Assembly: GCF_003719335.1 (NCBI RefSeq)
Contig: NZ_RIAS01000002.1
Coordinates: forward strand, 248,001 to 312,000
DNA: 64,000 nt
Reading direction: 5' to 3'
Source of the DNA: Paenibacillus amylolyticus
Lineage (GTDB): Bacteria > Bacillota > Bacilli > Paenibacillales > Paenibacillaceae
The translations under genes and the position numbers were made by a program. The notes below the pieces were generated by a model. That model was given only the letters and a program-made list of their open reading frames with translations, was not told the DNA's origin and searched no databases. Below, piece by piece: positions 26,261 through 36,499 of the stretch. Within the stretch, counting starts at the first letter, position 1. Every line of letters starts with the position of its first letter.

Positions 26261-27155
26261 GCTGAATCAAGTCGTTAAAGCTTTTGAACAGGAAAAGGCT
26301 GTCGATGGCGTAACCATGTACATACATAAGGGGTCGATCTATGGTTTGCTCGGTTCCAACGGGGCAGGCAAAACTTCGTTGCTCAAAATCATTGCAGGCA
26401 TCTATCGTCAAGACCGTGGAACGGTGCGCATTAACGGAGCTGAGATATACGAGAATATAGACCTGAAAGGCCGCACTATTTTTATGGCAGATTCACCAAC
26501 CTTTTTCCCGCAATCTTCGATTACTCAAATGGCCGCGTTCTATCGTTCAATCTATTCAAGTTGGAGTGAGGAACGTTTCAACCAACTCGCGGCTGTCTTC
26601 AAATTAGATGTAAAACGCAAGCTTCATCGCATGTCCAAAGGCATGCGCCGTCAGGCTGCGGTATGGCTGGGACTCAGCTGTATGCCTGAGGTGCTGCTTA
26701 TGGATGAACCGATCGATGGACTTGACCCTGTCATGCGCCAGCAGATCAAAAACCTGTTGTTCCAAGAGGCGGCGGAGCGCCAGGTAACGATTATCATCTC
26801 ATCCCACAATTTGCGGGAAATTGAAGATCTCTGTGACCATGTAGGAATCATGCACAAAGGCCAAATCATCGTGCAGAAGGATCTGGATGACCTTAAGGCT
26901 GATACACATAAGATTCAGGTTGCCTTCCGCCACCCGGATCATGCTGATTTATTGAAAGAACAAGTTCACATTTTGCATGAAGAAAAAAGAGGAAGTGTAT
27001 CCTTGTACATTGTTAAAGGTCATCGTGAAGATGTTACCGCACAATTTCGTTTACATGATCCGTACCTGCTGGATGTGCTACCGCTGACACTGGAGGAGAT
27101 TTTTATCTATGAAATGGAGGGTGCAGGGTATGACATTCAACCGATTATACTTTAA
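26253..27155 (+). CDS. ABC transporter ATP-binding protein
   Basis: 300 aa, single nucleotide-binding domain. Walker A is GSNGAGKTS, the signature region reads MSKGMRRQAAVWLGLS and Walker B is VLLMDEPIDGLDP, followed by the H-loop ISSHNLREIEDLC. The C-terminal 85 residues are an accessory domain seen in YtrB-like exporters. It is translated with the GntR gene (ATGA-like overlap, AAGGAGG upstream) and overlaps the permease gene by 26 bases. Its substrate is unknown. Confidence 0.93.
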   Translation: MIELNQVVKAFEQEKAVDGVTMYIHKGSIYGLLGSNGAGKTSLLKIIAGIYRQDRGTVRINGAEIYENIDLKGRTIFMADSPTFFPQSSITQMAAFYRSIYSSWSEERFNQLAAVFKLDVKRKLHRMSKGMRRQAAVWLGLSCMPEVLLMDEPIDGLDPVMRQQIKNLLFQEAAERQVTIIISSHNLREIEDLCDHVGIMHKGQIIVQKDLDDLKADTHKIQVAFRHPDHADLLKEQVHILHEEKRGSVSLYIVKGHREDVTAQFRLHDPYLLDVLPLTLEEIFIYEMEGAGYDIQPIIL

Positions 27156-29169
27156 CCGCGGCATCCTGTACCAAAATTTCAGGCAGCACGGATGGCTTGG
27201 TATTGTATATCTGCTTCTTTTATTATTTTCACTTCCGTTATACATCGGTACGCAGTATCGAGATTATACAGAAGAAATTAGCACTTTGTTTAGAGTGCGT
27301 GGAGAATTTCACTGGTTCTTAGCGATAACGGTTCCGGTAGTGATTGCATTATTCCTGTTCCGGTATATCCAGGCCGGTGGACCTGCTGATGTATACCACA
27401 GCCTGCCGCTGCAACGGAAACATCTGCTGACGATGAACCTGATGACCGGATATGTGATGATTCTGGTTCCAATCTGGATTACAGCTGGAGTTACCGCATG
27501 GGTGTCCGCAGCTCTGGATGAACCTGCTTTTATTTTCGACGGCAGTGTGATCTGGATGTGGGGCGTGACGATGAGTGTTATCTCTTTGTTCATGTTTATG
27601 CTGACCGTTGCGGTGGGCATGTGTATTGGACAGTCGATCTTACAAGGACTTACCGTGTATGGCATCAGCCTGATTCCATTAATTTTCTGGGGAACTTATG
27701 AGATGCATCTGAAGCGTTATCTGTTAGGTTTCCCAGATCATGCGCTTCGGTCCGGTATGGAGAGCATATCCCCAGTCGCCCGAATGAGCGTCCTCCAAGA
27801 AGCACCGGGCTGGAGCGAAATTGGGATCTATGCTGCTATGACGGTGTTCCTTATCGTTCTTTCTTATCCTTTATACCGCAAACGGCATGTGGAATCGGCA
27901 TCGCAGGCCATTACATTCCGAATTGTAAAGCCGATCTTCCGTTTTGGCTTCATGTTGACGGTTATGCTGTCGGGTGGTGCGTACCTCGCTACAATTTCGC
28001 CCAGACATTCGGAGATGTGGGGTATTGCCGGGTATGTGATCGGAGGCGTTGCGGGATACATTGGAGCTGAGATGATTATTCGCAAAACCTGGCTGATCTG
28101 GAATCGCAGCTTATTACCAAGGTTTGCTGTATATGGGATTGTAGCTGCGGTCATCCTGTACGTGCCTGTTGCAGATTGGAACGGTTATGCAGCGAATGTG
28201 CCTTCCAAGGAGAGCGTGGAGAAGGTACGTATTGGAGGCGATCGTTCTATCTACGTTGATGGTACATATGTGAAGCTGGATGACAAAACGATGTACTCTA
28301 ACACGGAGGGATATATAGAGGCTGTTCTTGACCTTCATCAGAAAATTGTGGATGCCGATCTGTCTTTTCAGGACAGAGGAAAGAATCAATATATACCAGG
28401 GGAAGAGAGTGTCATTATTGATTATAAGTTAAAGAATGGGAAAACCCTATCGCGGGAGTACACCGTTTTGGAGTCTCGTTTTCAATCCGAATTCGAGAAT
28501 ATGAAAAACTGGAAAGATTTCAAAATAACCAGATATGAAACTTATGCATTGGATAGCGATGTTCGCAGCGTCGGTATTCGGTCAAGCCTTCTTAGCGATC
28601 GTACCGTGTACATCAGTGATCCTCAGCTAATCCGGGAATTCAATGCGTTGTTAAAATCGGAAATTTTAGATCAAACGTATCAAGATCAGAAATCCGAATG
28701 GGGCTCATTTGCGTCAGCCGAAATCTATCCGAATGATGGGAATGAATCATCGGCCAAGCAGATATTGGATCGATCTAACCCTAGTTCAACATATGAGATT
28801 AAACCAACCTACACCCGTTTGATGGCATGGCTCAAAGAAAACAAGCTGTATGACCGGTTGCAGGTTTCTGTAGATGAAATTGCCTCCGCTCAGTTTATTA
28901 AACAGGAGATCGACAGCCCCGGTAAAGTAAAATGGGTCTATGCCGATTGGCAATTTATTGACGAAAACCTGAGGGGAGACCGGAAAGTCGCGACCAAAAA
29001 CAAAAAAATTATTAGCGAACTGATTCAACGTCAAAGATCCGGGGTTTACACAGAACGGGACACTTTCTATCAGATTAAACTGAATTTGGTCAAAGATCAG
29101 AGCCTTTATATGATGTTAAAAGAGGAAGATCTCACCGAGGATATGAAAGTCATCTTGGCCGATCTATAA
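27130..29169 (+). CDS. ABC transporter permease with large C-terminal soluble domain
   Basis: About 679 aa. Some ten hydrophobic segments fill the first 360 residues (first at about 25-45, last at about 340-352), followed by a roughly 325-residue hydrophilic domain rich in charged residues with no motif I recognise. The N-terminus (NRLYFNRGILYQNFRQHGW) resembles YtrC/YtrD-type or DUF6449-type permeases with such extracellular tails. The start at 27130 was chosen for the GGAGGG about 10-15 bases upstream. A strong terminator follows, closing the three-gene operon. Confidence 0.85.
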   Translation: MTFNRLYFNRGILYQNFRQHGWLGIVYLLLLLFSLPLYIGTQYRDYTEEISTLFRVRGEFHWFLAITVPVVIALFLFRYIQAGGPADVYHSLPLQRKHLLTMNLMTGYVMILVPIWITAGVTAWVSAALDEPAFIFDGSVIWMWGVTMSVISLFMFMLTVAVGMCIGQSILQGLTVYGISLIPLIFWGTYEMHLKRYLLGFPDHALRSGMESISPVARMSVLQEAPGWSEIGIYAAMTVFLIVLSYPLYRKRHVESASQAITFRIVKPIFRFGFMLTVMLSGGAYLATISPRHSEMWGIAGYVIGGVAGYIGAEMIIRKTWLIWNRSLLPRFAVYGIVAAVILYVPVADWNGYAANVPSKESVEKVRIGGDRSIYVDGTYVKLDDKTMYSNTEGYIEAVLDLHQKIVDADLSFQDRGKNQYIPGEESVIIDYKLKNGKTLSREYTVLESRFQSEFENMKNWKDFKITRYETYALDSDVRSVGIRSSLLSDRTVYISDPQLIREFNALLKSEILDQTYQDQKSEWGSFASAEIYPNDGNESSAKQILDRSNPSSTYEIKPTYTRLMAWLKENKLYDRLQVSVDEIASAQFIKQEIDSPGKVKWVYADWQFIDENLRGDRKVATKNKKIISELIQRQRSGVYTERDTFYQIKLNLVKDQSLYMMLKEEDLTEDMKVILADL

Positions 29170-29356
29170 CATGTTGTTGTTCTATACACTTGTAGTCTGA
29201 ATGTTTGAACCAATCCAAATAGATATACGTTACGAACGCATAGTGTTTCAACATTTAGCTTGACCAGAACAATTTTATGGAATATATTAGAAAAAAAGAA
29301 GATTCAAGCGACGTTTTAATTCATCGAATCTTATATGGAACGGCTCATGAGGGAAG

Positions 29357-29402
29357 CACCCGTAAGAGCAGGCATAGGCCTGACTTGCGGGTGTTTTTTT
29401 TT
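29357..29402 (+). terminator. Terminator of the first GntR/ABC operon
   Basis: CACCCGTAAG pairs with CTTGCGGGTG, with an inner CAGG/CCTG, followed by nine T. The rest of the 386-base gap (29170-29555) holds no gene. Confidence 0.92.
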
Positions 29403-29555
29403 GTCGTTCCTCGAATCGAGTGTTGGCTTGGAGGCCGAACAGTAAGAAAGACGTGCTCTGATACTGCAAAAGTTACGGAATGATCATTGGACACAAGTAC
29501 AGAGAGAGTAGTGGCACGGAATTCATATCAATTTTGAGAAAGGGAGTGTAGAAGG

Positions 29556-30518
29556 ATGATGCATTTGGTACCAGAGAAGAAAGGATTAGTAGAGCAACTA
29601 ATGTTGTCGCAGCAATCAAGGAACATGTGGAAGGGACAGTCAAAGTGGGGGCTTGTTATTCAATTTTGGTTAAAACTGCTGGTTGGGCATTCCGCTTTAT
29701 CGAGACTGTGCATGATGTTTGTTGCAACATGCAGCATTGGAATGATGTGGAGTGAAGCAACGGTTCATGGCGAGGGGATTGAGCTACATAGTACTGCGCA
29801 GAAAGCCTGGAGTACAATATTGAATAAGACGGATACACAGACCAAACGTTCTTTACAGCAGTCGTACGAAAGTGCCGGGAAATGGATTTCTCAGAAAGAG
29901 ATGTGGGAACAAAAGATCAAGCAGTTGCATACAGCGAGCGCTACTGAGTTGGTGCAACTTCGAAAGGCAATCCGTAATACCGATGCAGCGAAGCTGGCGG
30001 CTCTTCAGCAGACAGTGGAACTGACGCAGGCACGTTATGAAGCTTTATTCAAACTGTATAGCTCGCTGAACAAACAATTGTCTGCTGCCAAATCTCTCCA
30101 GAGCAAAGAGTGGAGTTCGGCCATTCGTACACAGGCTGAAACGCTGAAACCGCTGGTGCAGTTGGCACGTGAAGATATTCGTGTGAAGAAACGGAGCCTT
30201 GCTGAAGCACGGAAGCGGAAAAATAATGAGGTGAAGCGGCTGCGAACGATGTTGAATGGCACGAATGCTGTAAAAAAGCAGATTCAAACGGCCAAGAAAC
30301 AAGTCAGTTTGTCTAGAGAACGGTATACGGATGCGCTTCGGAACTTCAAACAATCCCTGAAAAAAGGTGAACCCGTACGTGTATTAAGTACCCTGAATGC
30401 TTTGGTTTCTTCAGCTGAAAGATGGACGGTTGCGAGCCAACACATTCACACGTTAGAGCAGAAGGTGTCCGCGATCTACGTCAAAGTAAGCGAAGAAATC
30501 AACAACAGATCCAAATGA
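29556..30518 (+). CDS. Hypothetical secreted or membrane-anchored coiled-coil protein
   Basis: 320 aa, not recognised. A hydrophobic segment at about residues 33-67 (WGLVIQFWLKLLVGHSALSR, CMMFVATCSIGMMW) looks like a signal anchor after a 30-residue polar N-terminus. The remainder is long amphipathic helix rich in Lys, Gln, Ala and Glu with heptad character (about 85-315), so an extended coiled coil is likely. No enzymatic motif is seen. GGGAGTGTAGAAGG precedes the start. About 100 bases separate it from the esterase-like gene, possibly in one unit. Confidence 0.7.
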   Translation: MMHLVPEKKGLVEQLMLSQQSRNMWKGQSKWGLVIQFWLKLLVGHSALSRLCMMFVATCSIGMMWSEATVHGEGIELHSTAQKAWSTILNKTDTQTKRSLQQSYESAGKWISQKEMWEQKIKQLHTASATELVQLRKAIRNTDAAKLAALQQTVELTQARYEALFKLYSSLNKQLSAAKSLQSKEWSSAIRTQAETLKPLVQLAREDIRVKKRSLAEARKRKNNEVKRLRTMLNGTNAVKKQIQTAKKQVSLSRERYTDALRNFKQSLKKGEPVRVLSTLNALVSSAERWTVASQHIHTLEQKVSAIYVKVSEEINNRSK

Positions 30519-30624
30519 AGGAACCTGATGCTGCAAGAAAAATCCATAAGAGAAACTTGTTTTTTTCTGGCGCGTACACCTCTATAACAGAACCATTCGT
30601 TAACATGGAGCGAGGTGCAGGCAC

Positions 30625-31716
30625 GTGCAGACAAAGCAGGAGAAGAAAGATGCAGATGGAACCGGGGTAAAGAGTGCTGGCAGATCGGCATTGGAACACA
30701 AGAACAGGCACGCGAGCAGAACGGGGTTGAAACGAAAGCGTTACTGGATTCCCATCAGTTTATTGCTCTTGATGATCGGTGTTGTAGGAATAGGTTCACA
30801 ATTCACACCCAGAATAACCGTATTTTTGCTAAAGACAGGGATTGGGTTAATGACTACAAATGAAAGCGACAAGGAATCATTTATTTCGGAAGGGATAACC
30901 CGTGTTACCGATGTGGCCTATGCAGATGGAGGCCGTCGCAACAGTACGCTGGACATTTATTATCCTTCCGCAGCAACTGAACCCTTGCCAGTCATACTGT
31001 GGGTTCATGGCGGCGGTTGGGTTATGGGGGATAAAAAAGACATAGCCGATTATGCGGTGCAGCTAAGCAAACGTGGCCATGTGGTGGTCAGCATGAATTA
31101 TGCACTTGCGCCGAATACGACATACCCTATGCCCGTGATGCAAACCAATCAGGCTCTAACATATATCAGAGATCATGTAAGTCAATATCAAGGTGATCCG
31201 AACAACCTATTTCTTGCTGGTAATTCGGCTGGTGCCCAAGTTGCGAGTCAGACTGCGGCACTGCTTACGAATCCCAATCTGGCAAAACAAATGAATGTAA
31301 GGCCATCAGTGGAGCCTGAACAGATAAGAGGAACACTTTTGTTCTGTGGTCCTTATCATTTGCGTACGGTTGAAAGTACAGGCTTTCCGTTTATGCGAAC
31401 ATTTCTCTGGTCATATACGGGAAACAAGGCATACGAAAATGATCCACATCTGGACGAAATGTCAACGGTGCTTCAGGCTACAGCCGCGTTTCCACCATCA
31501 TTTATTACTTCCGGTAATGATGATCCTTTGACCGTACAATCGATTGAACTCGCGGAAGTGCTAGAGCGTCAGGGTGTCACGACAGAAACGTTATTTTTTC
31601 AATCATCTTCGGAAAAACTGGGGCATGATTACCAGTTTAATCTGAAAAGTGAAGCAGCACAGCAAGCGCTTCAGGCATCTGTGCAATTTATCCAGGCTCA
31701 TAAAAAAGAAAACTGA
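30625..31716 (+). CDS. Alpha/beta hydrolase (HSL-type esterase), membrane anchored
   Basis: 363 aa. A basic N-terminal region (about 1-40) is followed by one membrane helix (about 41-60) and a hydrolase domain. The oxyanion-hole motif HGGGWVMGD and the nucleophile elbow GNSAGA (Ser in G-x-S-x-G) place it in the hormone-sensitive-lipase group; Asp in SGNDDPL and His in LGHDYQF complete the triad. The catalytic domain probably faces outside. The start is GTG at 30625 with GCGAGGTG 6-8 bases upstream. The natural ester substrate is unknown. Confidence 0.87.
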   Translation: MQTKQEKKDADGTGVKSAGRSALEHKNRHASRTGLKRKRYWIPISLLLLMIGVVGIGSQFTPRITVFLLKTGIGLMTTNESDKESFISEGITRVTDVAYADGGRRNSTLDIYYPSAATEPLPVILWVHGGGWVMGDKKDIADYAVQLSKRGHVVVSMNYALAPNTTYPMPVMQTNQALTYIRDHVSQYQGDPNNLFLAGNSAGAQVASQTAALLTNPNLAKQMNVRPSVEPEQIRGTLLFCGPYHLRTVESTGFPFMRTFLWSYTGNKAYENDPHLDEMSTVLQATAAFPPSFITSGNDDPLTVQSIELAEVLERQGVTTETLFFQSSSEKLGHDYQFNLKSEAAQQALQASVQFIQAHKKEN

Positions 31717-31757
31717 AGATACAAAATTCATGTGAGATAGTGCATTTTTTGAAAAAA

Positions 31758-31820
31758 AGGGTGTCACAGCGATTCAACATGAAAAAATAACCATGACATG
31801 ACGGCTGGGACACCCTCTAT
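31758..31820. terminator. Bidirectional terminator between the esterase and patB
   Basis: GGGTGTC-CAGC pairs with GCTG-GACACCC around a long A-rich loop. An A-run on the left and T-rich DNA on the right serve the two convergent genes. Confidence 0.8.
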
Positions 31821-31828
31821 TTATTTGT

Positions 31829-33007
31829 TTACTTGTTGGCCAGTACTAATAATCTGCGCATGGCTTCTTCGACTGTTGCACGTGGACAGGCCACGTTGAT
31901 GCGCATGAATCCGGCATATTCTTTGCCGAATACAACCCCGCTATTGAATGCTAGTCCTGCCTCATGAAGAAGTTTCTTGCTTAATTGCGCATGAGTCAAC
32001 CCTAATTCTCGGAAATCAACCCATAACAAATAGGTGGCTTCAGGAAGGTGTACACGGATACCAGGCAGATGCTCTGCAATAAATTGCTGCACGTATTCCA
32101 TATTGCCCCGAATGTAGGCAAGACATTGATCAAGCCAGTCTTCGCCACCGTTATAAGCCGCCTCGGTTGCTACGGCTCCCAGTGTGCTGATACTGGATAA
32201 CCCCATGGTACGAACGCCTTTGGCGAACTGTTCCCGTAATTCGGCATTAGGAACGATGATGTTTGATGAACTTAATCCGGGGATATTAAACGTTTTGCTT
32301 GGTGCTGTGCAGATGATGCTGCGATCTGCGATTGCTTCCGAGATCAGACTCAGCGGTGTATGTGTTCCACGTTCATACACCAGATCAGCATGGATTTCAT
32401 CCGATACGATGAGCACATTATATTTGAGACACAGTGATGCAAGAGCCTCCAGTTCCTCACGACTCCATACTCGTCCAACCGGATTGTGAGGGCTGCACAG
32501 GATCAGCATTTTGACCTTTCCATTCTGGAAGCTTCTCTCCAAATGATTCAGATCCATGGTGTACTTCCCATGTTCTTCGATCAGTGGATTCGTAATGAGT
32601 TCCCGCCCTTGATCTCTCACGACATCATAGAAGGGAGGGTATACGGGGGTCTGGATGACTACAGCATCCCCTGGAGAAGTAAATTGTTGTACCGCTATAC
32701 TGAGCGCAGGTACGATCCCTGGCGTGAATACGATCCAGTCCGCATTAATTTTCCAGTTGTGGCGGCGTTGCATCCAGTCTGTAACGGCTGCATGATAGGC
32801 CTCGGTTCGCAGGGTGTAACCAAAGATGCCGTGCTCCACCCGGGTCTGTAGTGCTTCAATAACAGATGGGGGAGCGGCAAAATCCATGTCGGCTACCCAC
32901 ATGGGAAGTGCATCTCTTACTCCAAATAACGGCTCAAGCCCGTCCCATTTCTCGGAAGCGGTAGATAATCGGTCAATCGGTGTATCAAATAAATGTTGAT
33001 TTATCAT
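31829..33007 (-). CDS. patB: PatB/MalY-type PLP-dependent C-S lyase (aminotransferase fold)
   Basis: 392 aa fold-type I PLP enzyme. It starts with the family block KWDGLEPLFGVRDALPMWVADMDF, contains ILCSPHNPVGRVW and VLIVSDEIHADLVY, the Schiff-base lysine in APSKTFNIPGL, and the C-terminal FMRINVACPRATVEEAM. PatB enzymes act as cystathionine beta-lyases/cysteine desulfhydrases in methionine synthesis. The ATG has AAGGAGGAC about 7-9 bases upstream. It is a single-gene unit with a convergent terminator. The symbol follows Bacillus usage. Confidence 0.9.
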   Translation of the reverse strand: MINQHLFDTPIDRLSTASEKWDGLEPLFGVRDALPMWVADMDFAAPPSVIEALQTRVEHGIFGYTLRTEAYHAAVTDWMQRRHNWKINADWIVFTPGIVPALSIAVQQFTSPGDAVVIQTPVYPPFYDVVRDQGRELITNPLIEEHGKYTMDLNHLERSFQNGKVKMLILCSPHNPVGRVWSREELEALASLCLKYNVLIVSDEIHADLVYERGTHTPLSLISEAIADRSIICTAPSKTFNIPGLSSSNIIVPNAELREQFAKGVRTMGLSSISTLGAVATEAAYNGGEDWLDQCLAYIRGNMEYVQQFIAEHLPGIRVHLPEATYLLWVDFRELGLTHAQLSKKLLHEAGLAFNSGVVFGKEYAGFMRINVACPRATVEEAMRRLLVLANK

Positions 33008-33326
33008 AACAAAGAAGTCCTCCTTGGTTCATTGATTCGTTGTTACATCCTATAAACAAGACATCATTATCTAATACATCTTGTATTTTCGCAACTTCTA
33101 AACCATTTTTATATGACCCAAGTCCTGATTTGTCGAGATATCGTTTACAACCTGCCATCAAGTACTTATGATATGGCTAACATGAGGTGGGAATTAAAGC
33201 TTCTTCTATACAGCTCATTGTTATATGAACTAAATTCATCCGCTACTATATCTTTTATAACGCGATCATTCAATTCAATATGTAATACTCATCTTTAATG
33301 ATACTGAACTTTGGAGGCGAAGAGAC
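33008..33326. other. Divergent promoter region between patB and the stalk-domain gene
   Basis: About 320 AT-rich bases. I see no gene, strong repeat or recognisable riboswitch; promoters for both flanking genes must lie here. Confidence 0.5.
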
Positions 33327-34016
33327 ATGAAAAACAAAAAGTGGCTGATTGCAGCAGGCGTATTTGGTATGGTATTAACGGGATCAGCAGGTGTCTACGC
33401 AGGTACGCAACTGGAAACGATCAAAGCATATCTGAATCACGGACTTGCCATCGAAGTAAACGGACAGAAATTTACACCGACAGGTGATCAGGGCAAAAAG
33501 CTTGCGCCCATTACGTATCAAGGCAGTACATATCTTCCAGCTCGTTCTATTGCAGAGGCATTAAATACAGAAGTGAAGTATGACGCGAAAAATAATAAGG
33601 TAAGCATCGGTGCTTCAAGCACATCAGGCGGGTCTGCATCCACTGGCGGCAATCAATCCTCATCTCCATCGACAGGTACAAACACACAAGCTCCAGGCGT
33701 AAAATCCAAGTACTTGCCAGCAGATTTACCGTTGCCTAAGGATGCAAAAGCGACCAGCCTGATTGAGAGTGTTGTAGATGGCAACAAAAAAGTAGTGCTG
33801 ATCTATACATCCAAGGAGAGTCTGAGCACCCTCGCTTCATCCTACAAAAACTATTATCAGAATAAAAACCTGACTCAAAACAGTGAGGATATTCAAGCTG
33901 ACGAATTCAGCATTTTAGGTCGTGAGGAAGGCAAGTACGCTGTAACGATTACAGGTAACGTATCTTCAAGCAATAAGGATTTGAATGAAGTGACGGTCAT
34001 CTGGGGAGAAGAATAA
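33327..34016 (+). CDS. Secreted stalk-domain (copper amine oxidase N-like) protein
   Basis: 229 aa. The signal peptide MKNKKWLIAAGVFGMVLTGS ends near VYA. The stalk domain (about 40-95) shows IEVNGQKFTP, the typical YLPARSIAEALNTEVKYDAK and NKVSI. A Ser/Gly/Thr linker (about 98-125) joins a C-terminal domain (about 130-229) with LPADLPLPKDA, which I do not recognise. Such proteins are common in Paenibacillus cell envelopes. GGAGGCGAAG precedes the ATG. A strong terminator follows. Confidence 0.88.
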   Translation: MKNKKWLIAAGVFGMVLTGSAGVYAGTQLETIKAYLNHGLAIEVNGQKFTPTGDQGKKLAPITYQGSTYLPARSIAEALNTEVKYDAKNNKVSIGASSTSGGSASTGGNQSSSPSTGTNTQAPGVKSKYLPADLPLPKDAKATSLIESVVDGNKKVVLIYTSKESLSTLASSYKNYYQNKNLTQNSEDIQADEFSILGREEGKYAVTITGNVSSSNKDLNEVTVIWGEE

Positions 34017-34053
34017 GCGAGTTCGCATGTTGTCTAATTTTTTAAAATAAAGC

Positions 34054-34101
34054 AAGCCGTTATGCCTGTAATGTTTCGTGATTACAGGCAAACGGCTTTT
34101 T
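34054..34101 (+). terminator. Terminator after the stalk-domain gene
   Basis: AAGCCGTT with GCCTGTAAT pairs with ATTACAGGC and AACGGCTT in a long stem ending in a T-run. Confidence 0.92.
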
Positions 34102-34238
34102 GTGTTCAAGGAACAGGCTATCCATTTACAACAATTAAGGGATAACCTGCGACGATCCGAATTTTCTGGCCCCTGTCTCAGAAATGATCCATGCAAAAGT
34201 CTTTCGTTCAATCTTTTTGTTCAACTTCCATGGGAGGT

Positions 34239-36269
34239 TTACAGATATTCGTTAAACCACCCGACGATATGCTCTAAACGTCGCACCCTCAGATGTGGAT
34301 TGCCGGAGCGCGATAGTTCATGGTTGGCTCCGGGGAAACGAACGAGCCGGGTTGTTTGCTTGCGTCGTTTCAACGCAACATATAATTGTTCAGCTTGCTC
34401 AATGGGACAACGGAGATCCTGTTCGCCATGAAGAATAAGCAGTGGTGTCTGCACATTGCCGACATAAGCGAGCGGAGAATGTTTCCACAGTTTTTCCGTG
34501 TCTTCCCATGCATTACCGCCAATCTGATCTTCCGTAAAGAAGTATCCGATGTCACTGACGCCATAGAAAGACAACCAGTTGCAGATGGAACGCTGGGTAA
34601 CAGCGGCTTTGAAACGGTTCGTGTGTCCCACGATCCAGTTTGTCATGAATCCGCCATAGCTGCCGCCGGTTACGCCCAGTCTGGATGGGTCAATGAAGGT
34701 ATATTGGGACAAAGCATAGTCCACGGACTCCATAAGGTCTCGGTAATCCCCACCGCCGTAATCTTCGCGACAGGCATTCACGAATTGTTGTCCATATCCC
34801 AGCCCTCCACGCGGATTGATATACATCACAGCATAGCCCTGAGCGACAAGGAGCTGGAACTCATGCATAAAAGTATAACCATACATCATATGCGGGCCGC
34901 CATGAATTTCAAGAATCGTCGGAACCTTGACACCCTCAACGACGCCATGAGGTTTCATGATCCAGCCTTGGAGCTGCAGCCCATCCGACGAGTCAAACCA
35001 GAAGGTTTCCGGCGTACTAAGCCAGATGTCCTGTTCTAGCTGCGGGTTACTGTTCGTGAGACGGATAGGTTCGATTCCGGGGTCTCCCGGTTGTTCGTAC
35101 AGATACAAGTCACCGGGATGTTGTGTATTCGCAACAGCCGCGACGATCTGGCCCTGTGCCAGCTCCGCAAACTGATAGATCTCGCACTCATCTGGCAAAA
35201 TGTAATCGGCACGACTTCCATCTAATGCAAATCTAGCTATACGCACGCTGCCATGTACCGTAGCAAGACACAGAATGGAAGAGCCATCCTGTGAATATAC
35301 CGGACCTGTCGTGACGAGGTGAGAGCGCATATCACCAACAAGGCTGTGGTTCAATTGTACATCCCAATCTGCACTCAGACATTCAGGTGTTCCACCCGAT
35401 ATCGGAAGTGTATACAACTTCGCAAGGGTAGCATTGCCGTAAGAGCGGTCACTGGCGAGAAGGGCCAGGGATTGCGCGTCAGGTGCATAACTAAGCCGAT
35501 AGAAGGTATATCCTTCCGGGGTCAGTTGCTGTAAATCTGATCCATCAGGTCTGGATGTATACACATGATTGGTCAACGTAAAGTCGCTGTGATCCGCGCC
35601 CTCTTCGGGCATTTCGGTAATCCAGGCGATACGTTTTCCATCCGGAGACCAGGCATAGTCCCCGATATCATAGTGACCCGTCGTAACAGGAATAGCCTCT
35701 GCGCTGATTGGCGCGATAACAAAGAGGTGGGAACGTCGTCCATTCCATAACCCGCCGCTGTCGGATTTCATGCGAATTCGGTCTACGACGATTTCTTGAG
35801 GCAGTGGACTTTCCTTATGATCTTTGCTGCAGCCTTCCGCGGACGCTGAATCTGGTTGTCCATCTATGTTCTCATTCATTTCCACAGAAGACTTTACAAG
35901 CAATGTCCCGCCATCTGGCGCCCATAAGAAGGAACTGACGCCATGCTGCAGATGACTGATCTGCTGTGCTTCTCCGCCATCCGAAGCCATGAGCCATATC
36001 TGGGATTTTCCCTGCACTTCGCGTATAAAAGCAAGCTGCGCCCCATCCGGCGACCAAGCTGGGGAATGATCATTTTCTCCAGAAGTGAAAGGTCTGTCCT
36101 TCCGACTATCCAGATGAAGTAGTCTCAGGTGTGAACGATAACCATCGTGTTTTTCATTCACTTGCCGACTAACATACACCAGATATCCGCCTTGGGGAGA
36201 CGGGACCGGATCATTAACCCATGTAAGCTGGTACAAATCTTCCGATGTCATGCCACGTTGCTCGTTCAT
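34239..36269 (-). CDS. S9 family (acylaminoacyl-peptidase-like) serine peptidase
   Basis: 676 aa. The N-terminal beta-propeller (about 1-400) carries WD40/TolB-like repeats such as HSPAWSPDGAQLAFIR and DYAWSPDGKRIAWI. The C-terminal alpha/beta-hydrolase domain has nucleophile Ser in GVTGGSYGGFMTNW, Asp in HGEQDLRCPI and His in GANHELSRSG. The enzyme is expected to trim short or acylated peptides in the cytoplasm, since no signal peptide is seen. The start was set at 36269 because GGGAGGAC lies 7 bases before that ATG and inside the longer frame. Confidence 0.93.
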   Translation of the reverse strand: MNEQRGMTSEDLYQLTWVNDPVPSPQGGYLVYVSRQVNEKHDGYRSHLRLLHLDSRKDRPFTSGENDHSPAWSPDGAQLAFIREVQGKSQIWLMASDGGEAQQISHLQHGVSSFLWAPDGGTLLVKSSVEMNENIDGQPDSASAEGCSKDHKESPLPQEIVVDRIRMKSDSGGLWNGRRSHLFVIAPISAEAIPVTTGHYDIGDYAWSPDGKRIAWITEMPEEGADHSDFTLTNHVYTSRPDGSDLQQLTPEGYTFYRLSYAPDAQSLALLASDRSYGNATLAKLYTLPISGGTPECLSADWDVQLNHSLVGDMRSHLVTTGPVYSQDGSSILCLATVHGSVRIARFALDGSRADYILPDECEIYQFAELAQGQIVAAVANTQHPGDLYLYEQPGDPGIEPIRLTNSNPQLEQDIWLSTPETFWFDSSDGLQLQGWIMKPHGVVEGVKVPTILEIHGGPHMMYGYTFMHEFQLLVAQGYAVMYINPRGGLGYGQQFVNACREDYGGGDYRDLMESVDYALSQYTFIDPSRLGVTGGSYGGFMTNWIVGHTNRFKAAVTQRSICNWLSFYGVSDIGYFFTEDQIGGNAWEDTEKLWKHSPLAYVGNVQTPLLILHGEQDLRCPIEQAEQLYVALKRRKQTTRLVRFPGANHELSRSGNPHLRVRRLEHIVGWFNEYL

Positions 36270-36499
36270 CGCTTGTCCTCCCACTACTATTCAGATTGGA
36301 TAATTTCCTAAGCTTTCCATTTATATTAACGGAAAGACAAGTACAGGACAACAACTTGCCGAATGGAATGACGTTAAGTTTTTTTATAAGGAAGGAAAAC
36401 GCAGAGGAAATGTTTAGGACTAGCCCGAATGGTTTAATGTACAATGCATTTCCTGTTTTGAACTGCACATGATTTAGTCACAAGAAGGAGGGAGTTACC

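Noticed and set aside
34386..35039. A 217-residue plus-strand gene within the S9 peptidase
   Set aside because: It is antisense to the well-conserved catalytic domain of the peptidase and lacks any family pattern or ribosome site.
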